From Pollenia angustigena (taxonomy: Eukaryota; Arthropoda; Insecta; Diptera; Polleniidae), in assembly GCA_930367215.1 (NCBI GenBank), contig OV884057.1, forward strand, positions 206,077,621 to 206,141,620: 64,000 nt of DNA. The letters run 5' to 3'. The notes beneath the pieces were generated by a model. That model searched no databases. It had not been told where the DNA came from and was given only the letters and a program-made list of their open reading frames with translations. The position numbers were made by a program, and so were the translations under genes. Position 1 is the first letter of the stretch. Each line of letters starts with the position of its first letter. Positions 34,140-45,964 of the stretch are shown here, one piece after another.

Positions 34140-35348
34140 AAGGTGGATTCAACCATGCGTTCCGAACAGTTTTTTAATGAGAGTGTTCTGTAGTAAGATT
34201 CTTCCATTTCGGAAAATTTGCCCTGAAAAACAAAGCTACCATATGGTTTACAGAAGTAAACTATTATGCAAAATGTCAGCACAACTAGCAAACTACTTAT
34301 ATTGAATAGTTTTCTAAAAGTGTGTTAAAAAATAATGGATCGATTTCTCAACTTCAGCGAAATCTGGCAACACCCGCCGCTCATGTTCAAATACACAATT
34401 TTATTTTTTTTTTTTTTATTTTGTATTTTAACATGCGCGGCGTTGCCTGATTTCGCTGCTGGCAACTCAACTTCAGTTCAGTTGCCATCTGTAATCGACC
34501 CTAAGTGGTTTCATTGTTTGTTATTATCGGCCATGTCATGGAAATTAAAATCAAGTGAAATTTAACTTGAAACAAATTTTGAAAACTCTCCCGTATTTAA
34601 AGTTCATAAAAATATTTCCTTTTATTTACCTCATACTTTGAAGGCCACTTTCCCCAACCTAAACTACTTTTGAAATCAGGAAAAGCTGTGTTAATTTTTA
34701 CAAAAATTTATTACTCAGCAAAAAAACAATTGTTGTATTATCAATGCAAAAACACTACATGCTGTGGCAACTCAATTCAACTTTTTTGTACTAATTGAAA
34801 AAAGTGGCATCTCAGTTCATTTCTGTTTTTAACAAGAATTTAAATAAAACCAATTCAAGAAAAAAACTTGCCGAACAAAGTAAATTTCTCTTGCTCTAAA
34901 AAGTAATGCTATAAATACAACTGGGACGATCGACGAATTATTCGCAACGAATGTAAAGAAACATAAAACTTACAGGAACAAATCGCGAAAATGGCTGAAA
35001 TCCGCGAAAAATTGCAAAATTTGAACAATCCCAAAAACTAATTTGAGATTGCAAAATCGAAATGCAGAACACCAAAAATGCTGAAGTAATCCATTTCGAG
35101 TGAATTCGGTTTTTAGAACACACCCGATTAATAGTTTTTTATAAATTAAAAAAAATGTAGGTTCACGCACTTATTGTGTCTCATTTGAGGAATTAGCGCA
35201 ACGAATTCTTGTCGACGCATTTGTCGTACTATGCCAAGTTCGTCGTTCGTCCCTGTTGTGTTTATATAATAAGACAACAAACTCAATATAAAAAAAAAAT
35301 TTTCTCCGAACAGAAATATTGTTCGGAACGCATGGGTGAATCGAGCTT
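34140..35348. mobile_element. 1.2-kb TIR element near the host exon
   Basis: Inverted ends of 29 bp with three mismatches, read inward: AAGGTGGATTCAACCATGCG and AAGCTCGATTCACCCATGCG, each followed by TTCCGAACA. The flanks may carry TAA and TCA. No transposase coding was recognised. It contains another MITE at 34337-34500. It starts about 690 bases upstream of the host ATG. Confidence 0.7.
34337..34500. mobile_element. Foldback MITE, GGTCGATTAC family (copy 1)
   Basis: A 164-bp near-palindrome with GGCAACnCCGC and its complement near the centre and 'ctcaacttcag' blocks in both arms. A similar element is at 37207-37374. The flanks can be read as TAA duplications. The left arm lacks a block ('aacaactgaactgaag') that copy 2 retains in both arms. 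It is nested in the 34140 element. Confidence 0.8.
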
Positions 35349-35575
35349 CAAGTTACCTTAAAAAATATTCACGCCTATTGTGAATTAAAGCGAACAGTTT
35401 TATCCTTCAAAATGTTGCTTTTCCCAATGCAATATTTAGGAAAAAGGGAACAAATTGCGAGGATTTAAATTTTTATTCAGGCTGAACCCATCACACCAAC
35501 AAAAGACAAAACGATTTTGTCTCTGAAGTCAAGCCCCACACAAAAACGTCTTATCAAGTTTTTGTCTTTTATAGG

Positions 35576-36106
35576 CTTTTTACACTGATCAACATCTAAC
35601 ATCTACCATCAAAGATGTAGAAAGTGTGAAACACTCGTTAACATTGCTCACATCTTACATCTACCATCAAACAAAAATGTCACCATTTTTGAAAAAAAAA
35701 AAATTTTTTTTAAATTAAAAATGTTTTTTTCTCACAAAAGTGACAAAATTTAAAAAGAAAACTCAAAAATTTATTTGAAGTTCAATTTGTTTAAAAATAT
35801 AAAAAATACTTAACAAAAAAATATTGAAATAAAAGATAAAACTTGACAAATGGTAACGCTGCTTTCAAAACAAACTTCTTTTTGTCAGTGATGCCACTTT
35901 AATAATAGAACTTATTGCCACTTTTCTAGTGATGACACTAAAATAATCGAAAGATGTAGAATGGAATAAAATGAGATAGGAACATCTTTTAAAGATGTTG
36001 AAAGACGTTGGTTTTTGCCCTATGTATTTCTTATGAAAAGATGTTAACATCTTCGCAAATGGTGGCAAATTGATGGTAGATGTTAGATGTTGATCAGTGT
36101 AAAAAG
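35576..36106. mobile_element. 531-bp MITE, CTTTTTACACTGATCAAC tips (copy 1)
   Basis: Nearly perfect inverted ends CTTTTTACACTGATCAACAT continuing through 'ctaacatctaccatcaa'. Subterminal 'aagatgt' words are frequent. A second copy is at 58060-60933, where it has been split by a hAT element; copy 1 shows the undisturbed order at 36025-36045 ('ccctatgtatttcttatg'). AT-rich flanks do not give a clear duplication. Confidence 0.85.
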
Positions 36107-36233
36107 GATATAAAGATAACCGGTAATCAGACAGCTTTGCGACAATGTTTTTTTGTCTTTTTTCTACGTATGTTTGACTTGTCTCAATTGGTGTGGTCCT
36201 TTGTTTTACTCTGTGTGGGCGTCTTGTATCAAC

Positions 36234-36669
36234 CCTGAAGGAAACCTGGGTGCAAGTGTCTCCAAGTCACTAGTTTTGTCGACTATATTGGTGACATTGT
36301 CAACGAAGTGTCTACACTAAATTACATTTGCCACTATATTTGGCTTAAATACGAAAAAGATTTTATCAATAACAACTGAGAAGTAAAATTCCTATAAAAG
36401 TTGAAGAAATAATAAAAAAAGATTGTTATGATTTAAGTATTCTTACAAAAAGCGTAGAATAATTTTACTAAAATGTACTAGAGATTCTCTGGTTCCAATG
36501 TCTACATATGTTCCCAAAGGAACTACCTAGTCAGTAGTAGATTTTCAATGGCACGCACATAATAAATGTCTATTGTAAATAACATTGCCTGGGGTATAAT
36601 AAGTGACTAGTCCCGGTGACTGTGTCAATAGTGAATCAGTACAGATTCACTAATGACATTTCCTGCAGG
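36234..36669. mobile_element. Non-autonomous element, CCTGMAGGAAA tips (copy 2)
   Basis: 436 bp, same orientation as and closely similar to copy 1 at 11332-12054, but without the nested MITE and a short internal duplication. It preserves the empty target site for the MITE at 11608 ('caatgtctacatatgttccc', 36497-36516). Confidence 0.85.
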
Positions 36670-37206
36670 TAAGGCACATGTACTTTCTGAAACCAGTGTT
36701 TTGTCGCAGTAAGTCAACAAGACAGTTTTGCGGTTATTTTGTTTGGTGTGGGCTGTCTCATAAAAACTACTACATATTTTGTTGTCGTTTTTATTTAAAA
36801 AACAGTTTTGTCGTTTTTCGTGTTGGTTCAGCCTAAGTTTGCTTTTTTGAAAACAAAATTATTTTTTTGGAAATTCAGTTTCTATTCAATAAACAGTTGA
36901 TAGTTTTAAAAACTCAATTTTCCTCAAAAAAAGAGGTTCCCCGGCTTAACGAGATCTCAATTTAACGAATTCGCATTAAAAACCGCTTAATTCTTTCTAA
37001 TTGAGAACCTTGTAAAACGAACACATCAAAAAGATCGGGGGGTTGAGATTATATGTATGCCTAAAACTTAAAATCGTGGAAAGCTTAAATGCCGAATTTA
37101 AAAATCCCGAATCGCTCTTTAAAGATTATCTGCATAGCGGGATTTGAGCTGGGTGAAACGCTTTTCTTCTCTGTGGTATAGCAAAAAGCGGCTTCGATAA
37201 CTAATG

Positions 37207-37374
37207 GGTCGATTACAGATAACAACTGAACTGAAGTTGAGTTTTTAGAAATCAGGCAACGCCGCTCCTGTTAAAACATAATAAAAAAAAAATTTTATAT
37301 TTTAACACGAGCGGCGTTGCCGGCTTTCGCTGTTAGTAACTGAACTGAAGTTGAGTTACCATCCGTAATCGACC
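37207..37374. mobile_element. Foldback MITE, GGTCGATTAC family (copy 2)
   Basis: A 168-bp near-palindrome with ends GGTCGATTACAGATAACAAC and, from the right, GGTCGATTACGGATGGTAAC, then 'tgaactgaagttgag' in both arms and a central AT loop flanked by GGCAACGCCGCTC and its complement. Confidence 0.88.
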
Positions 37375-38909
37375 AACAAAGCTTCTAAATTCGGGAATCG
37401 ATATTAGGATTTTTTTTAAATTTAAGATGAATTTCAAAATTAGGGTTTTTAAGATGCTGAATTTCGAAATTTAAAAAATTAGCGATTTTCACATTTCGGG
37501 ATTTTGATACATTTCAAACATTGGGATTCGATTAAACGAGTTTTTTATATTGCATATATAAAAAATATATAAACAAGATAATATACAGATGACATCATTT
37601 TACCAAATTTTATTTACAGCAGTTCATAGCAGTTATTAATCATTCCTTTTTTTTAGTTAAAAGGACTCATTAAAATATCGCGTCTGTTTTATTTATGAAA
37701 AAATAAATAAAGGCGCAAAAACTAAAATCGACTCCACAGGAATAATAAAAAAACCGAACAAAAACAACTAAAGAACTAAGACCATTTAAAGTTCAAAGAA
37801 TACACACAACAACTAAACACAGATATTCACACACTAACATATACAATAAGAACAAAAACATTCTTCAACTATAATTTAATACACAGTAATTTGTCAGTCA
37901 TGAATAAAGTTTAATAATCCCTAAAAGGAAAAAAAAAAAACAAAAAAAAAAAACAAAAACACAGGTGTCTAATAAAGGATGACATGCAACTAGTTCCACA
38001 AAATGACATCTAAACTAATTGACCTAGAATTAAGGACATTTTCAAAGAAACCAAAGCAAAAAATTTTAATTTATATTTACAAATTGTTCTTGTCCTTTAA
38101 CAAGGATTATTTATGGCAATGGCAACTTTTTTTATTTCTATTAAAATTTTTTTTAATATTGTTTTTGTTTCTTTTTCACAAAATTATACAATGCAATTTT
38201 TATTTCCCATTTCCATGTGCAACTTTTTTAAACTTATGCAACTTTATGTTTAATGTTTTACTGCAACTTTAGTTGACTGCTGACTTTATGCTCCAATTGT
38301 TGCACAAATAAACTACTGCTGCATCAACAACAATAACAACTACAACTGAATGAAACTGTTACATACACACACTCACCCATTCATTCATTTATTTATTTAT
38401 GCCGTAGTCCCGATTCATTTGTTTTCTTTTGGCCACAACAGCAAATTGAAGTTGTTGCAAAATACACTGGTAAAAGAGTAAAATTATGTTGCAGCTGATA
38501 TGTATGAAATTCAAATTTAACTAAATTTAAATTTTTCTATATCATGTGATGTTCAAAATTGTTTTCCATTGTTGTTGTTGTTGTTGTTGTTGTTGGAAAA
38601 GCATTAAAAGTTTCCAATTGGCATAAACTTTAATAAAGATGTGTGTATTTGTTGTTTTTTTTTTTTTTTTTGTGAAACTTTCCACGTCTAATTTTTCTAG
38701 GAAAAGATGCAACCAAGCGTAATTATTGGGAATTAAAACCATAAGATTGTGCAAAACAATAAAAAGTTGATATTGTTTTGCAATAAAGGACATTTTTTTG
38801 GTAAAAAAAAAACTTTGGCCTGTAAAATGGATCTTACAAACAGGTTCTTTTTTGTCAACAGTGTACATATTTGGAAATAAAATACTTTTTTTATAACTTA
38901 TTGTAAAAA
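37375..38909. other. AT-rich intergenic sequence with a (GTT)n microsatellite
   Basis: No gene recognised. A (GTT)n tract lies at about 38570-38595 and gives a Gln run in a spurious minus-strand frame. Confidence 0.45.
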
Positions 38910-39480
38910 GGTACTTTCATCCTTGGATGAATAGTATCTTAAATCAAACATTTTTTATAATACGGTAATTTTCTGCAAAAAGTGTTAATTCTTTGTTAAA
39001 TAGATACTTTTTTGTAAAAAGGTATATTTAACAAGGTACTTTTTTGTAAAAAAGTATTTATTTCTAAAAGAAACTTTTTTGTAAAAAGTTATTGTTTGTA
39101 CAAACGTTCTTTTTGTAAAAAGGTTATTTTTGAAAATGGTACTTTTTGTAAAAAGGTTATTTTTTGTAATAAGGTACTTTTTGTAAAAAGGTACTTTTTG
39201 TAGAAAGGTAGTTTTTGTAAAAAGGTACTTTTTGTAAAAAGGTACTTTTTGTAAAAAGGTACTTTTTGTAAAAAGATTATTTTTGTTAAAAGGTACTTTT
39301 TGTTGAAAAGTACTTATTTGTAAAAATGTACTTTTGGGAAAAAGGTAGGTACTTTTGTCAAAAGTTACTTTTTTGTAAAAAAAAATTTTTTTTTTCGTTC
39401 AAAACTTGTCTATAATAAGACTTACTTTTAAAAATACTATTTTGTGAAAGAAACTTTTTCAAAATAAAAGTTTTTACAGT
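38910..39480. repeat. Minisatellite, 17-bp unit GTACTTTTTGTAAAAAG
   Basis: The most regular run is about 39120-39290, with near-exact units; the edges are degenerate and units vary from 15 to 20 bp. The unit is close to the 18-bp GTACCTTTTTGAATAAAA unit of the array at 44213-45887, 5 kb away. Confidence 0.85.
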
Positions 39481-39489
39481 ACTTGTTTG

Positions 39490-40974
39490 TAAGTTAGGTA
39501 GAAAGGCTGGTGCGAAGTCACCCGGAGGTAGTTAAGGAAAACTAAGAATAATTAAAATTAAGAGTGAAAGCATAAGAAGAAGTGAAAGATGATATCGGAG
39601 CTCATGCACATTACAAATCCCGTCAGATTCTCGAGAACACAGTCCGATCCATCTCCCCATGAAACTACTGCCCGGCCTTCCAGCCGGAATTCACAAACAG
39701 CCAACCAAGACCTTAAGAGACGCCTGGCAGTCCACATATAAAGTGACTTCCGAGCCTCCAGAAATATTAGAACTTATTAATTCTACGGCCTTCAAGATCC
39801 CTAGAACCTCTACGTACATATATAACCTTATAATATTTAGATCGTCAAGTTAGACCCCTCCATTGTGCCCCTCATCGTCGAGTATCCAGTTAAAATAGCA
39901 AATCCCTTATACAATCTGCCCTGACCCGGCCAGCTCCACCTTAAAAATTTTTTTCTAAATATTGAAAAAGTTGTTTTTAATTTTAAATAATCCTGTTTTA
40001 TTTTATTGCTACCATTTTTAAACAAAAATAAAAATCTCTTAATACTGGTTTTAAGACACTTTGTTTTGAATTTTATTTAAAATTTTTTAGTCCGTTATTA
40101 AAAAATAACATGAAAGCACAAGTTTTAGCATTAAATTTCACTTTAATGCCTTTTTTGCTGCTTTTTATTAAGTCATTTTTATTTTTCAAATGGAGGATTT
40201 AAAAGACTGGTCTCCTCATGGGATATAGATACACACGCACATACTGACATACTCCAACACTTACGCACGCAAACATTTGGAAAGAAATAAAATTATGGCA
40301 GTAGTTTAATTAATTTTTATTACATTTCCATGGAAATTGAAAATTGCGGGCATTTGTTGTAATACAACTCTGGGTATCAGAGGAAGAGTTGCAGAAAAGA
40401 GGAAGAGTTTTTGTTTGTTAGTGCGAGATTGCGTATGTGTGCCTGTGTGTAATTAATGGATAATTTTTTCATAGAAACTGTCAATTATGCGTATGTCAAC
40501 AGAAATTTTTCTTTATTTTAAGTTGCTGTTTGTTGTGCGCGCTTCCGTGATTATTAAGTTGGCAACTGCAACAACCAACAAAAAATCATCAAACAATAAT
40601 GAAACCAATAAAATTAGATAATCAACAACAAAGAAAAACTATTAAAACAAAAAGAAATAGACATTTTACAGCCACCCAGTAAAAAGACCGACCACGCTAA
40701 ATGGACAATTTTGCAAAACATCAAACAATTTGTTTTTCGTTTTCAATTTGTTTTTTAGCTTAAGAGCAATAAAGATAAATGTTTTAATTGAAGAATGAAA
40801 AGATGAGATTTAATTAGAAATTAAAAGAAGATATTTTCAAAGTCTGTAGAAAAGAATTTTGTTTTTGGAAAAAGTAAGTTTCATAGAATACTGTTTAACC
40901 CTTCTATCGCCCTTTAAGAATAAGTACATTTTTGATCACAAAGAATTATTTTTTAAACAAGAAAAAAATATAGT
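39490..40974. other. Intergenic sequence, one GC-richer island
   Basis: Positions about 39590-39940 are clearly less AT-rich and contain a 64-codon open frame without a recognisable domain. It may be a decayed repeat. The rest is AT-rich and empty. Confidence 0.4.
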
Positions 40975-41100
40975 CGGTCGCGCCCGGTAATATGATACCC
41001 TACACCACAGAATTTAGACACAAATTTTCGAGTGTTCTATATTTGGTAACCGTGGGGAATCTTAGACCCGCCAACACAAAATATTAAAGGTGTTCACGTC
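40975..41100. repeat. Dispersed repeat 'GATACCCTACACCA' (copy 1)
   Basis: The block 'ggtcgcgcccggtaatatga', 'taccctacacca', then 'ccgccaacacaaaatattaa' resembles 51769-51825 joined to 53142-53205, where a hAT element interrupts it. The family is unknown; similar phrases, as I remember them, are common in calyptrate fly sequence. Confidence 0.65.
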
Positions 41101-41491
41101 AAAAGTTGCACCCTTGCGAAAACGTTAAAGTACAAAAACATAACAACAACCACATAGACAATTATGTCGCACAAACTAAGCAAAATTGTCATGGTCTAAG
41201 TAAGTGCAAGTTTATCAAATTAAAAGCATAACATTTTTTCAACTTTTTATGGCATTGCCAAATTGAAAAAAAATGCTTAAAAAGTACTCATAAAATCAAC
41301 TCCACAGTAGAGTGTAGAGTCTACACTCAACAACAACGCAGCAATACCTTCTTGACGTACATTTTTTTCTTTGAATTGAAAAATATTATAAATTGTAGTG
41401 TTTAAAGATGAACTTTGTAAAAAATAATACAATTAAAAAAGAAAACGCATCAAAAAAAATTGGAAGAAGCAGAAAAAATATAAATATCGAC

Positions 41492-41895
41492 CCCTAACCG
41501 CGAAAATAACGTAAGCGCCAAGAATCAAATTTTACAGAAGAGTTTTTTTATTTTATTTCATATAAATTTTATAGGATATTTGTCACTTACAATAAAATTG
41601 TTCTTGCTATAAAATCGTAACGGTCTGTACCTAATGCGACCATGAATGACATTTAAGGAGATGATGCAAGTGGTGCCATTAAAGTCATTTAGTCTGGGAT
41701 CACACTATGAAAGTTTTCTTTCAGAAAGTCTGAGTTTATGGGTGAGAGGGGAAAAAGGAACAGCATGTTCTCTTCCCCTCTCACCAATAAACTCAGACTT
41801 TCTTAAAGAAAACTTTCATAGTGTGAACCCAGACTTATTAAAAAAAAAAAACGATTTTGAAAGTCATGTCGCTTACGTTATTTTCGCGGTAAGGG
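41492..41895. mobile_element. MITE with CCCTAACCGCG tips (copy 2), itself interrupted
   Basis: The inverted ends are CCCTAACCGCGAAAATAACG and, from the right, CCCTTACCGCGAAAATAACG. Internally it aligns with the reverse complement of 11608-11863. A 143-bp foldback is inserted at 41692. Its right end abuts a truncated non-LTR fragment. Confidence 0.85.
41692..41834. mobile_element. 143-bp palindromic MITE with TTA duplication
   Basis: Arms of about 62 bp start GTCTGGGATCACACTATGAA and, from the right, GTCTGGGTTCACACTATGAA. TTA flanks both sides (41689-41691, 41835-41837). The empty site exists in the other copy of the host MITE: there, on the opposite strand, 'aaagtcatttatt' is uninterrupted (about 11667-11679). 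This proves insertion and a 3-bp duplication, as in PIF/Harbinger elements. Confidence 0.93.
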
Positions 41896-42228
41896 CTGAG
41901 ATGGGCGAACTCATCCCTGAGACGAGGGTGCATGCCCGTAGTACTCGTCTTTCCAGCAGATCCCATCCGTTTGTTGTGGACTGTCCAATGCATCGCACAA
42001 CGCATTACAGGGAAAATTCGTTTTTTGGTCGAACTAGCCGTATATGGAATAGACTCCCGACAGAAGCCTTTCCAGTCGGCTACAATTTGGAAATTCAAAT
42101 TAAATGTTCACAAACACTACTCCCTCTTTCCTTCTTCCCATAACCTATTTTCCTAATTCAAACACAATGCATTGCATTAGTAGGGGGCATCCCCTGAGTG
42201 TTGGATCAAAGTAAAAAAAAAAAAAAAA
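41896..42228 (+). mobile_element. Short 3' fragment of the non-LTR retrotransposon
   Basis: Decodes ELIPETRVHARSTRLSSRSH then RTTHYRENSFFGRTSRIWNR and ends in an A run at 42213-42228. The protein and the 3' untranslated words ('cacaatgcattgcattagta') match the 21289-22125 copy. Two in-frame disturbances occur near the end. The 5' end coincides with the right end of the 41492 MITE. Confidence 0.88.
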
Positions 42229-44212
42229 TATGTCCTGGAAAACTTATCTGAAAAATATTTTTAGGTAGAAGATAAGTTATGACTTGTAAATTAATAAAAT
42301 TAATTATTTTGTGTAAATTTCGAGAAACTTACGATTGAAATTTATTAAAAAAAATATGTTTAAAATAATGACAAGTCTTTGAATCTTTGAATATCGTCAA
42401 ATGGATCTTTGAATATTGTCAAATGGAAGGTGCGTTGTTTAAAAAATGGTTTTAAAAATGCTCAAAATTTAAGGTGCAAACAAAATGGGATGCTCAAATA
42501 AGTGATTTTTTTGCACTGTTGCAAGGGTAAAAAAAATTTAAGTGAATACCTTTTATGTTCTGAGGTTAAGATTCACTTTAAAGTTCTCTGTGCCGAGTAT
42601 TATTTAAATACTCAAAGTGACAAAAAAACATGTGTAACGCATGAATCAAAAAACCAGATTCCGCATTGCTCAGGTCCGTTGTTATTTATGTGAAATAGAA
42701 TTTGTGTATGTCTTACATTTTTTACAACAGACACTCATTTGCATTCTAAGACGACGTAGATGCGCAATAGAAAATTTTTTTCTACGGCTGAGTGCGCAAT
42801 CTTGTTTTTTAAAATGCATGATGTATAACGGGCAAGTAAAAATAATAATTAAGATTTATTGTGGTTGTCGCAAACGACTGTGTTCAATAAGATTAAAGAG
42901 CACAAGTTGTGGGTTACAATTAAAAAGACGACACAGTTGTATAGACCAACCACAATAACTCTGATTATCTCTTATATCTGGTTCTCTGGGGTAAGTAATT
43001 AGGTTAGAATCAGACTTATCTCACTTTCGGATTATTTCATGTACGAATCGCGATTAAACCAACTTAGAAATTCTTGAATCAAGCACAGTTTGAGATTTAT
43101 TTTATCTCACTTTTAATTAAGTTAATCGCGTTTTTGGATTATTTAAGTTGGGGGCACTTGAATCAGGTATTCAGAACTTGATTTAAGGAAATTCGTACTT
43201 ACCGTTATATTGACACCGCTTCGGCTAGATTTAAGTACGAATGGATTCATTTGCCTTTTCAGTGCATTGGGGCTGTGTGAAATTGTGTCAATTAGAACCT
43301 GTGTACCAAATTTCATCAAATTATCCCTAAAATTGCCACCTGTACTTGCGCACAAGGTTAAAGTACTATTTATTACAGAAAAAAATTTCAAATTATGCAA
43401 GTTTTATAAAAAAATCTAAGTCTGTCAAATTTCTAATTACATTTAAAAGTACTTTCATAAAAAAACCAACAACAAAAGCAAATTAAAGAAAATTGCTATT
43501 TTATCCATAATTTAAGTTTTTGTAAAATAGTCTGTAAACTTTTCACCAATCTATCAAAATTAACAAACGCGACATTCACACAGCCCCCCCAATCCAAAAT
43601 AAAAATTTTGAAAAAAGAGGCGAATTTTTTTAGTTTAAAAATAATGTCGTCGTCGTTGTTGGTTGTAATATGCCAATTTTTACAATTTCCGCAACAATTT
43701 TTCTTTTTTTTTTTCTTCTTTTAACAAAATATTTTATAAAGTGAGTTTTTGTGTTTGTAAAACAATTGACTACCGATTGGCATTGTAATTTTGGTCTCCA
43801 AACTTGTGCTGGAGGTTTTTTGGCACAGATACGCTCAACACACAAATAAACGCGGTTAAATGGGTGTCGTTCATAGGGGGGATAGTGGTATTTGTTGTTT
43901 AATACCAACATTGAAAAGACAAAAAAAAATTGTAAATAATGTTTTTCCAAATGTTTTTATGTTGTCGTTTGCCACTTAAATAATTGTAAATTGCTGCCAA
44001 ATAATAACAAACGAACGTAACAAAATCTGTTTATTTTTGTGGAAAACAAAAAACTAACACAGCATTTATTTGTTTAAAGATGAAAATAGAAAATAAAGGT
44101 GAACATAATCTTTTACTAAGTAAATACCCTACACTTTGGCAAAAAATTTAACAGCCTATTACAGATAGATATATTTTTAAGAGAAGCAACTTGAAAATTA
44201 TTTTTACATTTT
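42229..44212. other. AT-rich intergenic sequence
   Basis: No gene recognised. Around 42560-42610 the phrase 'aagttctctgtgccgagtat' resembles 53231-53250, so another dispersed-repeat fragment is present. A small palindromic element is listed separately at 42857. Confidence 0.4.
42857..42960. mobile_element. ~100-bp palindromic element, TTATTGTGGTTG ends
   Basis: The arms TTATTGTGGTTGTCGCAAAC and, from the right, TTATTGTGGTTGGTCTATAC are followed by 'gactgtgt' and 'aactgtgt'. The target duplication is unclear. Too small to code. Confidence 0.55.
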
Positions 44213-45887
44213 GAAAGGTATCTTTTTGAATAAGAGTACCTTTTTGAATAAAATTACCTTTTTGAATAAAAGAACTTTTTTGAATAAAATTACCTTTTTG
44301 AATAAAAGTACCTTTTTGAATAAAAGAACCTTTTTGAATAAAAGTACCTTTTTGAATAAAAGTACCTTTTTAAATAAAAGTATGTACCTTTTTGAATAAA
44401 AGTATGTACCTTTTTGAATAAAAGTACCTTTTTGAATAAAAGTATGTACCTTTTTGAATAAAAGTATGTACCTTTTTGAATAAAAGTACCTTTTTGAATA
44501 AAAGTACCTTTTTGAATAAAAGTACCTTTTTGAATAAAAGTACCTTTTTGAATAAAAGTACCTTTTTGAATAAAAATACCTTTTTGAATAAAAGTACCTT
44601 TTTGAATAAAAGTACCTTTTGAATAAAAGTCCCTTTTTGAATAAAAGTACCTTTTTGAATAAAAGTACCTTTTTGAATAAAAGTACCTTTTTGAATAAAA
44701 GTACCTTTTTGAATAAAAGTACCTTTTTGAATAAAAGTACCTTTTTGAATAAAAGTACCTTTTTGAAAAAAAGTACCTTTTTGAATAAAAGTACCTTTTT
44801 GAATAAAAGTACCTTTTTGAATAAAAGTACCTTTTTGAATAAAAGTACCTTTTTGAGTAAAAGTACCTTTTTGAATAAAAGTACCTTTTTGAATAAAAGT
44901 ACCTTTTTGAATAAAAGTACCTTTTTGAATAAAAGTACCTTTTTGAATAAAAGTACCTTTTTGAATAAAAGTACCTTTTTGAATAAAAGTACCTTTTTGA
45001 ATAAAAGTACCTTTTTGAATAAAAGTACCTTTTTGAATAAAAGTACCTTTTTGAACAAAAGTACCTTTTTGAATAAAAGTACCTTTTTGAATAAAAGTAC
45101 CTTTTTGAATAAAAGTACCTTTTTGAATAAAAGTACCTTTTTGAATAAAAGTACCTTTTTGAATAAAAGTACCTTTTTGAATAAAAGTACCTTTTTGAAT
45201 AAAAGTACCTTTTTGAATAAAAGTACCTTTTTGAATAAAAGTACCTTTTTGAATAAAAGTACCTTTTTGAATAAAAGTACCTTTTTGAATAAAAGTACCT
45301 TTTTGAATAAAAGTACCTTTTTGAATAAAAGTACCTTTTTGAATAAAAGTACCTTTTTGAACAAAAGTACCTTTTTGAATAAAAGTACCTTTTTGAATAA
45401 AAGTACCTTTTTGAATAAAAGTACCTTTTTGAATAAAAGTACCTTTTTGAATAAAAGTACCTTTTTGAATAAAAGTACCTTTTTGAATAAAAGTACCTTT
45501 TTGAATAAAAGTACCTTTTTGAATAAAAGTACCTTTTTGAATAAAAGTACCTTTTTGAATAAAAGTACCTTTTTGAATAAAAGTACCTTTTTGAATAAAA
45601 GTACCTTTTTGAATAAAAGTACCTTTTTGAATAAAAGTACCTTTTTGAATAAAAAGTACCTTTTTGAATAAAAGTTCCTTTTTGAATAAAAGTACCTATT
45701 TGAATAAAAGTACCTTTTTGAATAAAAGTACCTTTTTGAATAAAAGTACCTTTTTGAATAAAAGTACCTTTTTGAATAAAAGTACCTTTTTGAATAAAAG
45801 TACCTTTTTGAATAAAAGTACCTTTTTGAATAAAAGTACCATTTTGAATAAAAGTACCTTTTTGAATAAAAGTACCTTTTTGAATAC
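44213..45887. repeat. Large minisatellite, 18-bp unit TACCTTTTTGAATAAAAG
   Basis: About 90 units in 1.67 kb. The core 44640-45650 is almost perfect; the left edge (44380-44470) has several 22-bp variants with 'agtatg' inserted. Because 18 is a multiple of 3 and some frames have no stop, it produces long spurious ORFs on both strands (Leu-Phe-Lys-Lys-Val-Leu repeats and Phe-Leu-Asn-Lys-Ser-Thr repeats). These are not genes. Confidence 0.97.
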
Positions 45888-45912
45888 CAAAGTTGCCAAA
45901 AACGGAGAAAAT

Positions 45913-45928
45913 TTCGATTCGAATCGAA
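45913..45928. repeat. 16-bp perfect palindrome
   Basis: TTCGATTCGAATCGAA lies 25 bases after the minisatellite. No function is evident. Confidence 0.7.
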
Positions 45929-45947
45929 ACGCAGAATAGGGGTGATT

Positions 45948-45964
45948 AGCTAAAAAATCACCCG
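45948..45964. mobile_element. Solitary mariner-type tip
   Basis: The 17 bases AGCTAAAAAATCACCCG are the exact reverse complement of the mariner tip at 8740-8756. No matching left tip or transposase was found to the left, so it might be the right end of a mariner whose body is replaced by the minisatellite, or a relic. Confidence 0.5.

Noticed and set aside
36925..37035. A pogo/Tigger-like tip ('aggttccccggcttaacgag')
   Set aside because: It resembles pogo-type ends but no inverted partner or TA duplication was found.
38542..38868. A 108-codon minus ORF with a Gln run
   Set aside because: The Gln run is a (GTT)n microsatellite, and the rest is AT-rich without a domain.
40899..40920. A second piggyBac-type end (TTAACCCTTCTATCG)
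   Set aside because: No matching end followed by TTAA was found within about 1 kb downstream.
41646..42143. A 165-codon plus-strand ORF as a single gene
   Set aside because: Its first half is a palindromic MITE and a second MITE; only the last part is the non-LTR reverse transcriptase end.
44204..45671. Long ORFs (about 386 and 350 codons) of Leu-Phe-Lys-Lys-Val and Phe-Leu-Asn-Lys-Ser-Thr repeats
   Set aside because: They are readings of the 18-bp minisatellite in frames that happen to lack stops. Both strands are equally open, with no start context or unique sequence.
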